From Adineta ricciae (Eukaryota; Rotifera; Eurotatoria; Adinetida; Adinetidae): a stretch of 64,000 nt of DNA. Position 1 is the first letter of the stretch, and the number at the start of each line of letters is the position of its first letter. Shown here one piece after another: positions 33,665 to 46,201 of the stretch. The stretch is from assembly GCA_905250025.1 (NCBI GenBank), contig CAJNOJ010000377.1:23924-87923 (forward strand). The letters run 5' to 3'. The translations under genes were made by a program, and so were the position numbers. Under the pieces are notes generated by a model, which ran no database searches, had not been told where the DNA came from, and saw nothing but the letters and a program-made list of their open reading frames with translations.

Positions 33665-34684
33665 TTTTTTACTTTTTGCTTAAAACTAAATCATAAGACA
33701 GGTGATGTAACTTTATCACATGTAGGTCCTAATGGAATTTATAATCATACAAAGATCAGTTATCAATTTGATAAACATGAATTAGATCTAACGAAAATTA
33801 ATTATATTCATGTTAGTGGCGGTCATCAAGATGTACCGATTCGTAATTTAACAATAAATCATGAACCTGTAGCAGGATTAGAAAACTTGTGTGACCTAAC
33901 GTTCAAAATTGATACTTCTGAATTATTCAAAGCTCAAGTAGCATCGCCGAGTTATATGCCATACGGTCATTATGCTGCTGATGGTGGCAACACTGAGCCT
34001 AAGAAAAACGCTCGTGATCAACGAAGAGAAAAACCATCGTCCTCAGCACCACATGAATCAAAATCAGCACCCAAAGAAAAACTGTCCTTGTTCACAAAAC
34101 TAAAACATGCCATCTTTGGCTCGTCGAAAAAATCCGAAACAGCGTCGTCACAAAGCGCATCATCAAAACTACGTCCTTGTGCAGACTCAGTTTATTGTCT
34201 AAAGCAAAATGCTAGAGATCACATCTCTGAATACAGTCATCCATGTCGCTTTAATGAATTATGTCGAAATCCAGAGAACGAACCTCATTTGACACATGCA
34301 CATCATAAAGCTTCTCTTTGTTCAGACGATAAAGATTGTACTAGAAGAACAGATCCTATACACCGAGCTAAGTATCGTCATACAAATTTACCTGATTATC
34401 TCTATCCATGTCGATATCAAGAATCATGCAGAGAACAGTCAGATGAGCATCGAATAAAATTCTTTCATGGCGAGGAATTGCCTTCAGTCAAAAGTAAAAG
34501 AGATTTGTTCATAGAGAATCGATAGAAAAGAATTTATGTTTTTTTTTCTTTAGAGAACAAGTCTCGAACAGCTGATAGAACAGCAAAATCGAAATTAACA
34601 CCATGCAGATATGGTGCTGATTGTCGAATGATGAAGAAATCAGAACACTGTGCACAATATTCGCACCCTACTAATTCATTTTAA
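33665..34684 (+). CDS. Protein with five PBZ-type (ADP-ribose-binding) fingers, 5' partial
   Basis: Two exons (33665-34493 and 34554-34684) join in phase; the 5' end is lost at the gap. The N-terminal ~100 residues are unrecognised (KLNHKTGDVTLSHVGPNGIY). A polar Lys/Ser-rich linker follows, then five fingers with the spacing C-x5-C-x6/7-H-x5-H: CADSVYC, CRFNELC, CSDDKDC, CRYQESC and, in the second exon, CRYGADC, each followed by paired histidines. This is the PBZ pattern of APLF and CHFR, which bind poly(ADP-ribose). An array of five is large; known PBZ proteins usually have one or two. Role proposed: reading ADP-ribose marks, possibly made by the ART enzymes nearby. The pattern is seen; the link is inference. 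Confidence 0.75.
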
Positions 34685-34817
34685 TTTGCTATTCATTTCT
34701 TTTTCGTTAATGTTTAAAAATATGAAGGAATTTATTTAGTACGATAAATATACAATTGAACGTAAAATCAAAATACGCACAAGAAAACTGTTTAGTGTTT
34801 ACACTATCAAAGCAGAA

Positions 34818-35205
34818 TCACATGGAGTTCGGGGCTAGAGATTCGTCGGGTTCTGAGGAACTGCAGGAGTCACGGAATTTTGAAGTATGCTTTTCCTCTC
34901 GTCTAAACTGCCCACTTGCAGCTGATGACTCTCGAGCTAAAAATAAATCAGTCTATTATGAGTTCACGTTTCAGAAACTGTAATACACATACGATAGAAA
35001 TTGTTTACTGGTGGTTTCATCCATATATGACCAGCCGCGATGCCAACTCCTACCGCGATTAGGCCGATTCCTAAACAGTAACCTATCGTTCTAGCACCAT
35101 CGCTGAGACTACTGGCACCATGGGTGATTCCATCTGCAATACTGTGTGCTGCATCTTTCACTCCCGATTCAACATGCAAAGTGTCAAGATTCACATTAAA
35201 TTTCA
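34818..35205 (-). CDS. Small single-pass membrane protein, 5' end unresolved
   Basis: Two exons on the minus strand (35205-34993 and 34936-34818) join in phase across a 56-bp GT-AG intron. The product has an amphipathic first half (DAAHSIADGITHGASSLSDG), one membrane segment (CLGIGLIAVGVGIAAGHIW) and a charged tail ending APNSM. A splice acceptor precedes 35205. If the previous exon ends in A, the codon is ATG and the protein has 110 residues; otherwise an earlier exon is missing. Family not recognised. Confidence 0.5.
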
Positions 35206-36071
35206 CTAAATAAAATCAAGATTGGTTTAATCTTGCGAGTAGAGATTAGATGTAATTTTCATATGAAAGCTTCGTATCGGAAAAGACTTTGTCTGTGAGG
35301 AATAAGAGATACTAACTCAGAACAAAAATTTGGACAAAACAGTTGTTAGTTCCAAATCTTTACGTTAGAAATGCTTTACCTCAACATCGATTATCATAAT
35401 TATAGAATTTCCATTCATTCTAAGTTTTTCATCAGATTGATTACTGTCAATATTAACAAACCTATATTTCTGTAGAATATGATTTAAAGATTTGGAATGC
35501 TTTCACATAATACCAGTACTGATATTAATATCGATGTTTGAGTATCGTTACGGATCTCTAGAAAGTATAACGAATTACTAAAGGCACTTCTTGACTCTCA
35601 CTTTTCGTTATACATCGCATGTACGGTAAGATTGTGTTATAGGAATTCTCCATTTAGTGTTGTTGGTAATACTCACTTTTTATTCAGTTCTTTCAAAAGA
35701 CGTTTTGTATGGTTTGTTATCTGATTCTGAAAGAAGACAAAAAAACATTGGTTCTTTATGTTGTTTATTCTCTCGCATTTCCACGTAACTCTGTAGCGCG
35801 TCTGAAATGAGAAAATCCTTTTCCCTCCAGGAATTATTGAAAAGCCATTTTCAATTATACTTTCTTTTAAAAAGTTCGCTCATTTACTCTAATAAATCTT
35901 ATCCATCTTTGTGTCGAAATTCTTAGGCTGTTCATTCGATACTACCGAGTTTATATGATTATAAAGATGAGAGAATATAATGATTGATCGAAAGTTTGAA
36001 CAAACTTTGTGGTGGTCACTGAGAGTCGCTCATTAAAATCATACGGAATATAAATAATAAATATGTTATTC
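35206..36071. other. Intergenic up to the start of block B
   Basis: Likely holds the first exon and promoter of the small membrane protein. No other gene is seen. Similarity to the left edge of the window begins at about 36,072. Confidence 0.4.
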
Positions 36072-36221
36072 ACTAAAACCGTACTGAGAATTGTAGTTAT
36101 AATAATTGATATTTAGATCTATTTACGATTTTTTTCTACGATTGATTTCACTGGAGATAAGTTCTGGACAAAAGTCTTCTTGAAAAAGAGAAATCTAAAC
36201 TTATTCATCGATATGCCAATA

Positions 36222-36286
36222 TGGCGCAATGGTCTGAGTAAGTAGACTTGCAATTGAAAGGTCTTATGTTCTAGTCTCACTCGTCG
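36222..36286 (+). other. tRNA-like element, block B copy
   Basis: Same A-box (TGGCGCAATGG) and B-box-like (GTTCTAGTCTC) arrangement as at 142. The B-box differs by one base from block A. Confidence 0.35.
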
Positions 36287-37786
36287 AACAGTTCAAACAT
36301 AAGTATAAAAATCAAATGGACTCTCTATTCAGCGTGGTGGAAGAGATGACGATGAAAGCTGCTGGAGTAGGATACTTTTGTGGAAAAAGAACGAAACGTG
36401 TTCGTGCGGCTATACATAGGCCTTTGAAAGACCAACGGTTGGCCAAAACGTCAGCTCGAAAGCAGCAGACATTCATTAAGAAAAGACCAAAATATGTTGT
36501 GGATACCGTTAAAGAAATACAAAGCATACAACAATGAAAAGGGAAAACCATTCTTACGTGTCGGGAATTTTCCGACGTTGTTTTTCCCTCTTTTATATAG
36601 GAATTTGTTGAGTAAGAATAGATTGCATTCATCATTTTTTACAAAGAGAACGAGGAAAAAATTGTAGTGAAGCGAGAGAATATTCTGTTTCTCAGTTTTC
36701 TCGACAAATATTATTTTTTCTTCAGAGAGTATTGTTTTTAATATGAGTTCCTAAGTAATATAGATGTGCTTCTATTCTAAACTGAAAACATAAAAGATTT
36801 TGGACAAATATTCCCATATGAAACCATTATTTAAAAAGAACTCTCAAGGCTTCACACAAAACCTTCTTGGAACATCAGATCAAATGATTTTGTATAAGAG
36901 ATTCGTCAGAAACCGCACTGAACCCTTTGAAATTCATACATCTACGTGTGTAAATAGATTAATCAACAATCATGACTTCACTTTCCTCGCTTGAGATCAT
37001 TTCAAATTTGAGATGTGTCTATAAATGAATTCGGGAATACTTTATACGTTGGACCACCGATAATGCTCAAATGAAAGAAATGGATGGAGCTGAGCAGATT
37101 GCTTGAAAATCATTGATAGCAACTGTGTCTGTATCGACACAAAAAATAGACAAATCTGGAATATTAACATATTCTGGTTTAGATCATTGCAAATCGTGGT
37201 AGAGCATAAAAGGAGTGAATGCTTGCTGGGGAAATTGCGTTAAATGTACGATGAGATCTTTTCAGATGCAGTTGTATCATCATCATTGCTATAAATGTGA
37301 TGGCATGTATTCTCGTGTATATGTGTCTCATCGAAAACTAGCAGTAAGATGAGAATCATCGTTCAATGGAAATGGATCTATTCTGAAGGCTGATATGAAA
37401 CCGAGAAAAGAAAAGATGTCGTAATTTGGCTAAATAAATCTATCATTGATTGTTATTGAAATATGGAAAAGTTACAGATAGAGGCAACGCACTTGTATAG
37501 AAAGATTTGATCGTCAATTTCTGTTTTAAATAGAAAAAGTTCTTTCAATCGAACACTCTGAGCTGCATCGATGATGCATACATCTTATATTTCACTTGAT
37601 GCTTGCTAGCAGTGATTGATATTCATCATGTGAAACAGCCCGTATACCTTCTCGCGCTCTGCCATTCTGTCAGAACTTTAATAAATCACAATATTATGTG
37701 AACAAAGACAGATGACATTTTTATAGGAGAAAAGAAAAGAAATGTTATCTTTTATTCACTGATTTTTATTACACATGTCATACAGC
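36287..37786. other. No confident gene
   Basis: Counterpart of 207-1594, with a B-only stretch near 37320-37440. The 73-codon ORF at 36316-36537 is open but shows mostly residue-changing differences from block A. Confidence 0.45.
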
Positions 37787-38760
37787 ATGATTTTCGTAAA
37801 CGTATTCATAATCAAATTTCTCTTGTTCATTCTCTCGACAAAATGTGGGTCATCAATGCTGTGGTTGCATGTTGTGCGACCCAACTTGACAGAAGGTTTC
37901 CATTTCTGTCTTATTACTACAGAGCATATTTTCGAATTAATCTTGTAGGTCATTACGGCTATATTGCTGATGAATACGAACGGCACGTTATATTACGCGG
38001 TGTAAATGTTGAAACCGAACAGAGAAATATTCCAGACGATCAAGATCGACCTATTGATCCTCTGTTGTACAAGGGGCAATGCCCGGTGAATAAAGTTGTC
38101 TACCAAGAACCACCGACATGCGGNAAATCAGAATGGTCCTGAACGTCCCAATCGTGTTCGAATCATCTCTCGCGTACATCCGCGAGGCGTCATCGGACAA
38201 TTGAAACAATATTTTTATAACACAACAACATCGTCATTCTATATGACTGTCAACTGTATAAATCGAACATCGTTAGCATTGAGTGATGAAACGCTGGTAT
38301 ACATTCCAAAACGATTGAATACATCAATTATTAACATAACAGGAGAAGCGAAATTGAAAACTGTGATGAATAACCCCGATGGAAGCCGATTGATCGTGAT
38401 TAACCCAACATGTAATGGACGATATGATGTTTTTGTTGCAAATAGTACAAACGAAATCAATGAATTATATGAACAGATCATCTCGAATGATTTTTCCAAC
38501 GTTAAATTTATCGATCATCAAGCGACAAAGTCATCAAAAATACGAACATATGAATTATTTCAATTTTTACATTCAACTGCTGTTAAAATCGGTCAAAGCT
38601 TCGCTGCTCGCTCATCCAAATCTACCAATAAAGTTTGTCTATCTGTTTATTTAAATTTTAACTTCTACCTTTGACTTTTATCTAGTTCAAGGCGCTTCAA
38701 AAGGCTGTGGAAATCAATACACGAAATTTTCAATTACAACTGAACCAGTTTCGTAATTAA
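37787..38760 (+). CDS. GH5 endoglycoceramidase-like gene, block B, broken by gap
   Basis: The signal peptide start (37787), first intron and LRGVN region match block A. At the N (38124) the sequence jumps from the codons for PPTCG to those just before NGPERPNRV, skipping what is 1932-3293 in block A (about 1.36 kb). The skipped part contains the acid/base NEP and the nucleophile EFG. The 3' part, with its last intron and stop, is complete. Because the break is exactly at an N it is most simply missing assembly, not a real deletion. If real, the gene is dead. Confidence 0.75.
38124..38124. other. Assembly gap (single N)
   Basis: The N replaces about 1.36 kb present in block A, so its true length is not one base. 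With the N at 33664 it bounds a 4.46-kb piece whose placement depends on scaffolding. Confidence 0.9.
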
Positions 38761-39453
38761 TCAGGAATTGTTTTTAACTGGACTCGAACATTTGTTTAAC
38801 ATATGTCTGCGTTTAGTATCAACAAGTTTCGAAAGCGATATCATAGAGAATACCATCTTTGAAGTAACAACACTACTGATCGAGTTTCCAAGAATGTTAG
38901 ATTTTCGGACTTTGTAAGTACGAATTCAAAAAGGATGTGAGTGTTAATCTGCACAAACAAACTGAAAATATCTTGATATCTCAATCATCGATCAACAGTG
39001 ACATCTCGAAACACATTATGAAATTTTTCAAAAAAATACTCCAAGATATAGTTCAATAACAAACCATACGAAAATGACTACAGTAGTACATATCGGAAAC
39101 TAATTACTCTAATCATGTGTCAGTATAGTGGACGGTTTCTTTAGAAACCTGCATAGAGAACGTCACTACGGGATGAAGAAGATTGCTAAAATTATTCGAA
39201 AATCAGATGATTGATCTCTGGTTGTGTGAAAGTAGCTGTGATAAGCATTCATATTGGATTTATCAGAGGGTTGATAAAAGATGAACAAACGAAGAGAGAA
39301 CACTGATACAAACGACCTTCATAGACTGGGCGTTGATTGTTTGATTTTGTTTGTATAAGACTTTTTTCTGTTCTCTCTAACTACTTATGACTATACATAC
39401 CAAACGACACATTCTTTGTTAAAAATAATATAAAACATCTGGTGAGTTGAATC
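38761..39453. other. Intergenic, no gene seen
   Basis: Counterpart of 3933-4624, with small indels. The ATATAAAAC box before the ankyrin-ART start is kept. Confidence 0.45.
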
Positions 39454-40512
39454 ATGAGTACCAGTGTACTGTACGAAGCATGTCGAACTGGTGATATTCA
39501 AACTGTAAAACAGTTACTTTCTGAATTATCAATACATGAAGTCAATCGAATTCAATTTAATGGCAGTACTTGTCTCCACATTGCATCTAGCTGTAATCAT
39601 CCTGAAATCGTGAAACTTCTACTCGATCATGGTGCTATGCGATCGACTCTTGACAAAGATGGACATACTGCAGTCGATGTAGCCGCCTCGGAAGAGATTA
39701 AACAGCTTTTTCCTCGTGCATTTTCGAATACACAAGCACGACTTCAGGAGAACATTTCACCTGAGCAAACTTTCGAATGGATCTCCGCTGAAACTGGGCA
39801 GTACGGCTGGTGGTACAAGAGTCGTATAGCGAACGATGACGTATCTCTTGCTGTTATTCGTATCATGGAAGATGCCAGATTTTCAGATGCTACCAATAAA
39901 GTTACAATGGAATATTTCCTTAATCAAGCACGAAAGACACAAGATCCGAAATGGTTAATACAAGCATATACAGCTGAGACAGGATTATATCAGATAATCA
40001 ACAAAGCATTTGCGCAAACAGTGTCGAATAGAGAATATTTCGATGCGAAAAATGATTTTCGTGCATTTGCAGGTGTGTTAGCTCGTCATGGTACTCTAAA
40101 ACCATATCGATATGTAGGCAAATGTTATCGTGGTGTGAAATTGTCCATTGAAGATTTTAAAACGAATTACAAAGTTGATCGAAAACTCTTAGTTAAACCA
40201 TTTATGTCAACGTCAAAATCACGTACGATAGCTGAACATTTTGCCACATTGACGAACGATAGCATGCGACCTTTATCCGTTTTATTTATCTACACAATTC
40301 CCAAGTATACTTTACAATTCGATGATAACGTTGCTCTAGACATTTCTCCGATATCGGAATATCCGCATGAAGAAGAAGTTCTTATTTTACCGTATACTTC
40401 GTTGGTCATTACTGCTATTAATCATCTGCCATCGGGATTAATTGAAGTCCAATTTGATTGGTATAGTTTCCGGCGTCGTTTCGAGCGCAGAAAGAAAACA
40501 GATAACGTTTAA
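39454..40512 (+). CDS. Ankyrin-repeat ADP-ribosyltransferase, block B
   Basis: 352 residues, same length as the block A copy and differing at about 21 positions. The triad is intact (YRG R226, STS 252-254, HEEEVL 305-310), and so are the ankyrin signature residues. Changes cluster in loops, for example AFSNTQ for ASANTQ near 89-94 and LTNDS for FTHDN near 266-270. Many codon changes are silent, which argues for constraint since the split. Confidence 0.88.
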   Translation: MSTSVLYEACRTGDIQTVKQLLSELSIHEVNRIQFNGSTCLHIASSCNHPEIVKLLLDHGAMRSTLDKDGHTAVDVAASEEIKQLFPRAFSNTQARLQENISPEQTFEWISAETGQYGWWYKSRIANDDVSLAVIRIMEDARFSDATNKVTMEYFLNQARKTQDPKWLIQAYTAETGLYQIINKAFAQTVSNREYFDAKNDFRAFAGVLARHGTLKPYRYVGKCYRGVKLSIEDFKTNYKVDRKLLVKPFMSTSKSRTIAEHFATLTNDSMRPLSVLFIYTIPKYTLQFDDNVALDISPISEYPHEEEVLILPYTSLVITAINHLPSGLIEVQFDWYSFRRRFERRKKTDNV

Positions 40513-41507
40513 TATTAACGTAATAAAATAAACGATATATACAAGAGATGTTCATTAATTCTCATAGCTCGGTCAGACACACCTGCTAGACAGTGTTTTG
40601 TTTTTTCGAATTAAACTCATCAAAGACTTTCAACAAGTGCTGCGAACGTCTTAAGAATAGCGCAACCATGGATACGAGTTTCGCGCGGTTTGTTGCATGA
40701 GAATACGATTATAGATTTGACGAGTATAATGATCGATCCTATGATCAATGTCAAAATCGACCAACGCCATATATTCTGCAATTAGTTGTTGAGTGTCCAG
40801 TATATGAAAAATATTTCCAAAAAAAGTAGAGTTAGAGTAATAGCGATCGATACAGCAAATTCAAGCAATAAACTATCGGATATCTATTTGCTAGTGATAA
40901 TGACTTCTACACTACAGTAAATGTCGTTGCGTAGTGGCTGTTTAGCTCATAAGAGACGGTAGCGCAAATATTTTTGGATACATTACGTTTGAAATACAAT
41001 GATCACGACACTGCAACATATCGTTCAATAACTTCTATGTAGAAGTGCAATTCGATCAACAGATATGTCTGTGGGTGTAATAATTTCCATACATTCATAA
41101 ACATTCTCGTTATAAAATGCTCTGGACAATAATCGATTCGGAGATGTCATCAGAAACACAAAAAGTTCACTGTCAGTTCATGAACTTGCACTCGTGTTTC
41201 TCCATAACGTATCGAAATTTGATATAGTTGAGGTTGTAATTCAAGAGAGCGAAAATATTCAACTTGCGATCAGAGAATTTCATTTTCCCAACCTACACAT
41301 AATACACAAGAATAGGAAATAGATCGTGGAGAACAGGAAGGAAGATCTCAAAACAAGCGTACGTCTTGTAACATAGACAAAACGTATACGTGTAATATCA
41401 TTCATACTCTTTCTAATTTCCTTCAATCATTATTTAAATTTCGTTCCACCAAATAAAAAACAAAGATTTTTTGGAAGATGATATTTATTCGTTTAATGGA
41501 AGATCTC
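40513..41507. other. Intergenic, weak traces
   Basis: Counterpart of 5684-6647. The WRW...SIIILVKSI minus-strand trace is preserved; the plus-strand 86-codon frame of block A is frameshifted here by one base. There is a 30-bp insertion near 41017-41050. Confidence 0.35.
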
Positions 41508-42070
41508 TTAGCAGGGGTTGTTGAAAACAATATCCCAATGGTCTTTTTCTCGTGCATAGACATTGCCACTACCAGCTTTATACATTGCTGCTCCATCTCC
41601 ACGATTTCCAATGAATGGCCAACGACGAATATAATTGTCAACACACGCGTTCAAACTGATATCGATTTTATATCCATTCCAGTGGGTGAGACCTGCACCA
41701 TTACCATGACCAGTTTCCGTTGCTGTGAAAAGAAGCATACATCTATTGAAGTTTATTGAAAATCTCCGTACAAACCTCCAGTGATAGTGACTGGACAGCC
41801 ACTGCTTTGTTTAAAGACTTTAATACAATTGATAGCATTGCATGTAATTGTATCAAGTGATGTACACATAGGATTGTTTCGATCGGAACAACCATGTGAT
41901 GACCAAATTCCAATGCCAACTGATTGAACAGATGAGAGAGCTTGTGCATGAGACATTCGACACGCATATGCTTTATCGAAATAAAAATGACTTTATCATC
42001 CTTACCGAGTGCACTTTAACTTACCCGCATTGGCCAAAAATAACGACGCAACGATGAATCCTACAAACAT
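41508..42070 (-). CDS. M15-like secreted metallopeptidase, block B
   Basis: Same three-exon structure with ATG at 42070. The zinc ligands in THWNGYKID and EKDHWD are unchanged, and the last exon protein is identical to block A. The second intron differs at a few bases while the flanking codons are conserved, which supports the splice model. Confidence 0.65.
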
Positions 42071-42566
42071 TCTTTTTTTTCTTTTGATGATTTTGATTGT
42101 CCTTCGTTTTATTACCTCTTTTTATAGGAGATTGTGATTGCTTGTGAGAATCGTTACAATCGGTCTCCGATGCTTATGTGAAAAAACACACGCAAGCTAC
42201 AAGCCTTATATTTTTAGAGATTCTTTCGGTGTAAAGGGCAAAATTTAGCATACTTCGAAGGGACCGAACGTCCTTGGTCGTAAACTACCAAAATGTGGGT
42301 GTAGTCTGATTATGTATAAAATTCTGACATATGTGCTTTTCACAGCATTTAGGCTGAAAATCTATCTATGATTAGACTAGGAAAAAAATGCGAACGCCTT
42401 TCATCACCTTGAAACCAATTATGAGTATATTTGAGATTTAGTAAAAACTTCTTTCGACGCAACTAAGTGTAACACAGTTCATGTATAATTACGATGTAAG
42501 CTAAAGCGATTTTATCCTGTCCCCACAAGAGAAACGAGTTACGAGTAAAGAACCATCTAGTTCTCT
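42071..42566. other. Intergenic, no gene seen
   Basis: Counterpart of 7211-7704; no supported ORF. Confidence 0.4.
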
Positions 42567-43289
42567 TCAGCCATCCAATATCAACCCATTGATATCCCAA
42601 TTGTTAATGTCATCTAATTCAGCTGGTTGTACACCGAGAGGAGCGTCACCATCGAAGTTTTCTGGAGGCGGAGGTGGAGGCTGTGGTAAAGGTGGGGGAT
42701 CAAGTACCCATCCTGTTAACGAAAATTCGCTATGGTAGACAATCAAAATTTCTATCAGCCATCTTACCCATATCCGTGCGACAATTGGGACAGCTTTGAC
42801 GTTCTCTAAGGTTCCGGCGGTTAGTTAGCCATGTGAGGAGCTCACCATAATGAAATACTTTATGACACACCCTACAAGTAAGAATTGGTTCATTGGGTTG
42901 GACATCATTCAAACAGATTGAACATCTGAAAACGTATGTGGACTGAAAACTTGTGTGATTGTGACTAAACTAGAGGAACTTACGTCGGTGGGTCTTGCGG
43001 ATCAGCATCCTGTGGTAAGAGCTCCGGCGGATGAGGGGGAGGTAGTATGGGTAGCAGCGACGGTGGCTGAAACAGTGAAAGAAAACGAAATGAGCATTTC
43101 ACATTGTATTAGCTGTTTCAGACATTGAATTCTTACTTACCTGCGCTTGACCGGGTACTATCATCGGACCGCGAGTTAAATGAGCTATCTAAGCGATGCG
43201 ATATGAAGACGCGTTTATGAGATTACCCTGAAATTTTGTGACAACTGACTAATACCTCCAATACCTAAGATTGTCAACAAAGCAAGCAT
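42567..43289 (-). CDS. Proline-rich RING-like protein, block B
   Basis: Five exons correspond to those at 7705-8439. The finger cysteines and histidine are kept (CRVCHKVFH, CPNCR), and the same Glu replaces the expected ligand. The C-terminal proline run is shorter (six against nine), from contraction of a CCT/CCA repeat. The end reads NGLILDG against NGMILDR. Confidence 0.6.
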
Positions 43290-43806
43290 AGAGAATACTG
43301 TACGAGACACAAAGTAATGCTATGATTTACTTTTTTTGCATCTGCAGTATTTTGTTTCACTTCTTTTACAATGCACGAACAAGTTGTAGATTGCAGTTAG
43401 ATGCACTACTGATAACGGGACCGACCTGTCACTAACGACCACATTGATATATTACCTACTTATATTCACTATTTATTTCGTTTTCTTTCGACGTATATAG
43501 TAATGTTCTTGGCGCAGTACAAGAAATAAAATGTTGATGCACAAGAAAGAAACAGCCAGAAAAAAATCCTCTTCTCCTTTTGTAAAGCACGAGTACGTGG
43601 TGGACTGTTTTTCCTGTTCTGCAAATATTTAGTAATTCCGATAAATACTCTCCTCGCGTATATTTTTCTCGACTTCTTTTTTCATCGAATCACTATCAAC
43701 TGTTCGAAGGACATCATACATTGGTGTTGTTTTGCGCTTGAGAGAAAAGAAATTTTTCTATTTGGTAGTAACATCATTACATGCGCAAAAAACGACAGAT
43801 TCAAAC
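43290..43806. other. Divergent intergenic region
   Basis: Counterpart of 8440-8959; probable shared promoter region; no gene seen. Confidence 0.4.
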
Positions 43807-46201
43807 ATGAACGACGTTTCCAAAGCAGCGATAGCATCTGCACAAAATCATACAGACATGTTTAGTCAAGGTGATCTTTTATTTTGGCGATGCGAATATG
43901 CACAAGCCAAACAATATTTCGAAACAATTTTAAATCAGTCATCGGCAACTCCTGTTGAATTAGCTCGATGCTATCATTCACTCGGTGCAACGAATGCCAA
44001 ACTAAAGAATTATGCAGAAGCATTGAAAAATCACGAGAAAGAATTGGAGACATTATTAAAATTGGAAACATCGGATAAGATCGTGACAGATACGGCGAAA
44101 TGTTACATGTCAATTGGGAAGATCCATTGTTTGACATTGAATAACGCTGAAGCGATCAATTGGTACAAACAGGCACTTGATCTTAGAACGATTATTACTC
44201 TAGATTTTGATCTTATCTCCAATATTTATAAAGATTTGGCCAATCTATATACAAGAACACATGACTTTGAACAAGCAATGAGTTATTTCACAAAGGCACT
44301 TGACATCGATCGCGAACAACTCAGAGAGAATCATCCGAAGTTCGGGCAAACATACGCGAATATGGGAGCTATGTATTACCAGCAGCATGACTATAAAAAA
44401 GCACTAGAGTACTTTTTAAAAGCTAATGATATATGGCAAAAATCCCTAGCATCAACTCATGCCTATTGTGAATCTATGGGAAAGACAATCCGCCAAGTTG
44501 AACGAAAACTAAGTATGTATATATTTTAAATACTAAGACTTAGCTATAAAAGAGTGTAAGTTAAAACTATAGAAACGCGTATACAGTCAAATCAGCGCAT
44601 TTCTGCCGTCAAGCAAATTATCTATTAATTTTAGGTGAAATATCTGCTCCACAGTACAAGAACAAATTAAAAGCCATTCATATTCAATTGGTCTCATTAC
44701 AAACAAGCATGGAACCAGGCTGGTCGTTAAAACACTATGATCCTGATGAACTCAATCCATGGGAACTTATTGTGGAAGGTCCTGCTGGCACACCATATGA
44801 AAATGGTCGTTTTCAAGTGACAGTACGATTTCCTTTTGAATATCCATTCAAGGCTCCGGAGATATCCTTCATTACCAAAATTCTCCATCCAAACATCCAT
44901 CCCAATGGATACATCTGTCTCGAGGTACTTATTCGTGATACTTGGAGTCCTACACGGAGTATACGGTTTTTACTAAAAAGTATTCAGAAATTACTTGCTA
45001 ATCCGAATTTTGATGACTTTATCTACCCGGAAGCGGCTTTCCTTTTCAAAGACGATCGTGACAAATTTCAGCAAAAAGCGATCGAGTGGACTAAAACGTT
45101 TGCCACTCCCGATGTTCCAACGACTTCATCGCAATCATCGTCTACGCTTGAGAACGTATGAAAGATGTAAATAGATTTTATAAGAATACATCTTTATATT
45201 TTTCCAAGGCTGAAATAAATGTGAAACGAACTGAGCAATCACAGCTCAGCGCTGAGGGTTCATCAATTTGGCTGTGGAAATTTATATCGCCTGAAAAAGT
45301 TCACTGGCTTTGGTTTTGGAATATCGAGATATTGATCCTTGATCATGCATATTTAAATAAGCAGAAAAGCGTCGAACTAGACAGCTGCATTGTTAATTTC
45401 GACGAAGGTTGTCGAGTAAACAAAGAAGATGGAACTAAAACCGAAGTTATCCGTGTTACTGACCCTCAGTACAACGCAAAGATTCGTGAGAAATGGAACG
45501 CCAAACATCAATTAGCAGAACATGTTACCTTCTACAATGATACATCAAGCGATCGAACGCCCATCCTTGACAAGTGTTTATCATTAGACGTCAACATTTC
45601 TGCCGTTGCAAATGGTATTCGTAACGAAGGCAGGTTAATTGGAAAGCCGATCGAAGCTAATTATATCGCTGAAGAATTAGAACGTGCTGCCCAAGATGAT
45701 CGTTCTTTCGTAGGTTTACAATGTATTCATCAATATACGCGCAGTTCATTTCTGTATATAAGTCTCAACGAGTTTCTATGTAATAATGATTTAAGTAAAC
45801 TCGACAATCTTGGACCATATTTAAAACTACTCTTTCTGCATTTCAAAGAGTATTCTCTCACCGCAGACGCATTAACCGTCTATCGCGGTACTAACCTGTC
45901 ATCCACAGAACTGCAAGCTTATCGGCAAGCAATTGGTCCGAATACGTACCGATGGTTTGGTTTTATATCGACGAGTAGAAGCAGAAAAGTGGCGGAATTT
46001 TACGATGCGAACACGTTAATGATTATTCAGTTGAAAAAACAGTATCCAAATGATGGACGAGCAGTGGATATCAGAGTTTTATCGCAATTTCCTGAAGAAG
46101 AAGAGGTACTACTTCGAGCGGGCGTACAGTTCTGCGTGAAGAAATTCGAACTTGATGAACAGAAGGAAAAACATATAATACATATTGAGGCCTATGTTTG
46201 A
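43807..46201 (+). CDS. TPR - ubiquitin E2 - WWE - ART fusion, block B
   Basis: Exons 43807-44512, 44635-45155 and 45209-46201 have exactly the same lengths as in block A (706, 521, 993), giving 739 residues. The E2 cysteine is kept in a changed setting (YICLEVL against RICFEVL), with WSP after it. The WWE tryptophans are kept, and the ART triad (YRG, STS, EEEEVL) is intact. Equal exon lengths with many silent changes show the four-domain fusion is held together by selection, not by a recent accident. Confidence 0.88.

Noticed and set aside
33554..34525. A continuous plus-strand ORF of 323 codons beginning with Val/Glu/Leu repeats
   Set aside because: Its first part is the antisense of a Ser/Thr repeat in a minus-strand gene and it crosses an N. 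Only the part after 33665 belongs to a plus-strand gene.
34756..34983. Plus-strand 75-codon ORF
   Set aside because: It lies antisense to the last exon and intron of the small membrane protein, whose frames and splice phases fit.
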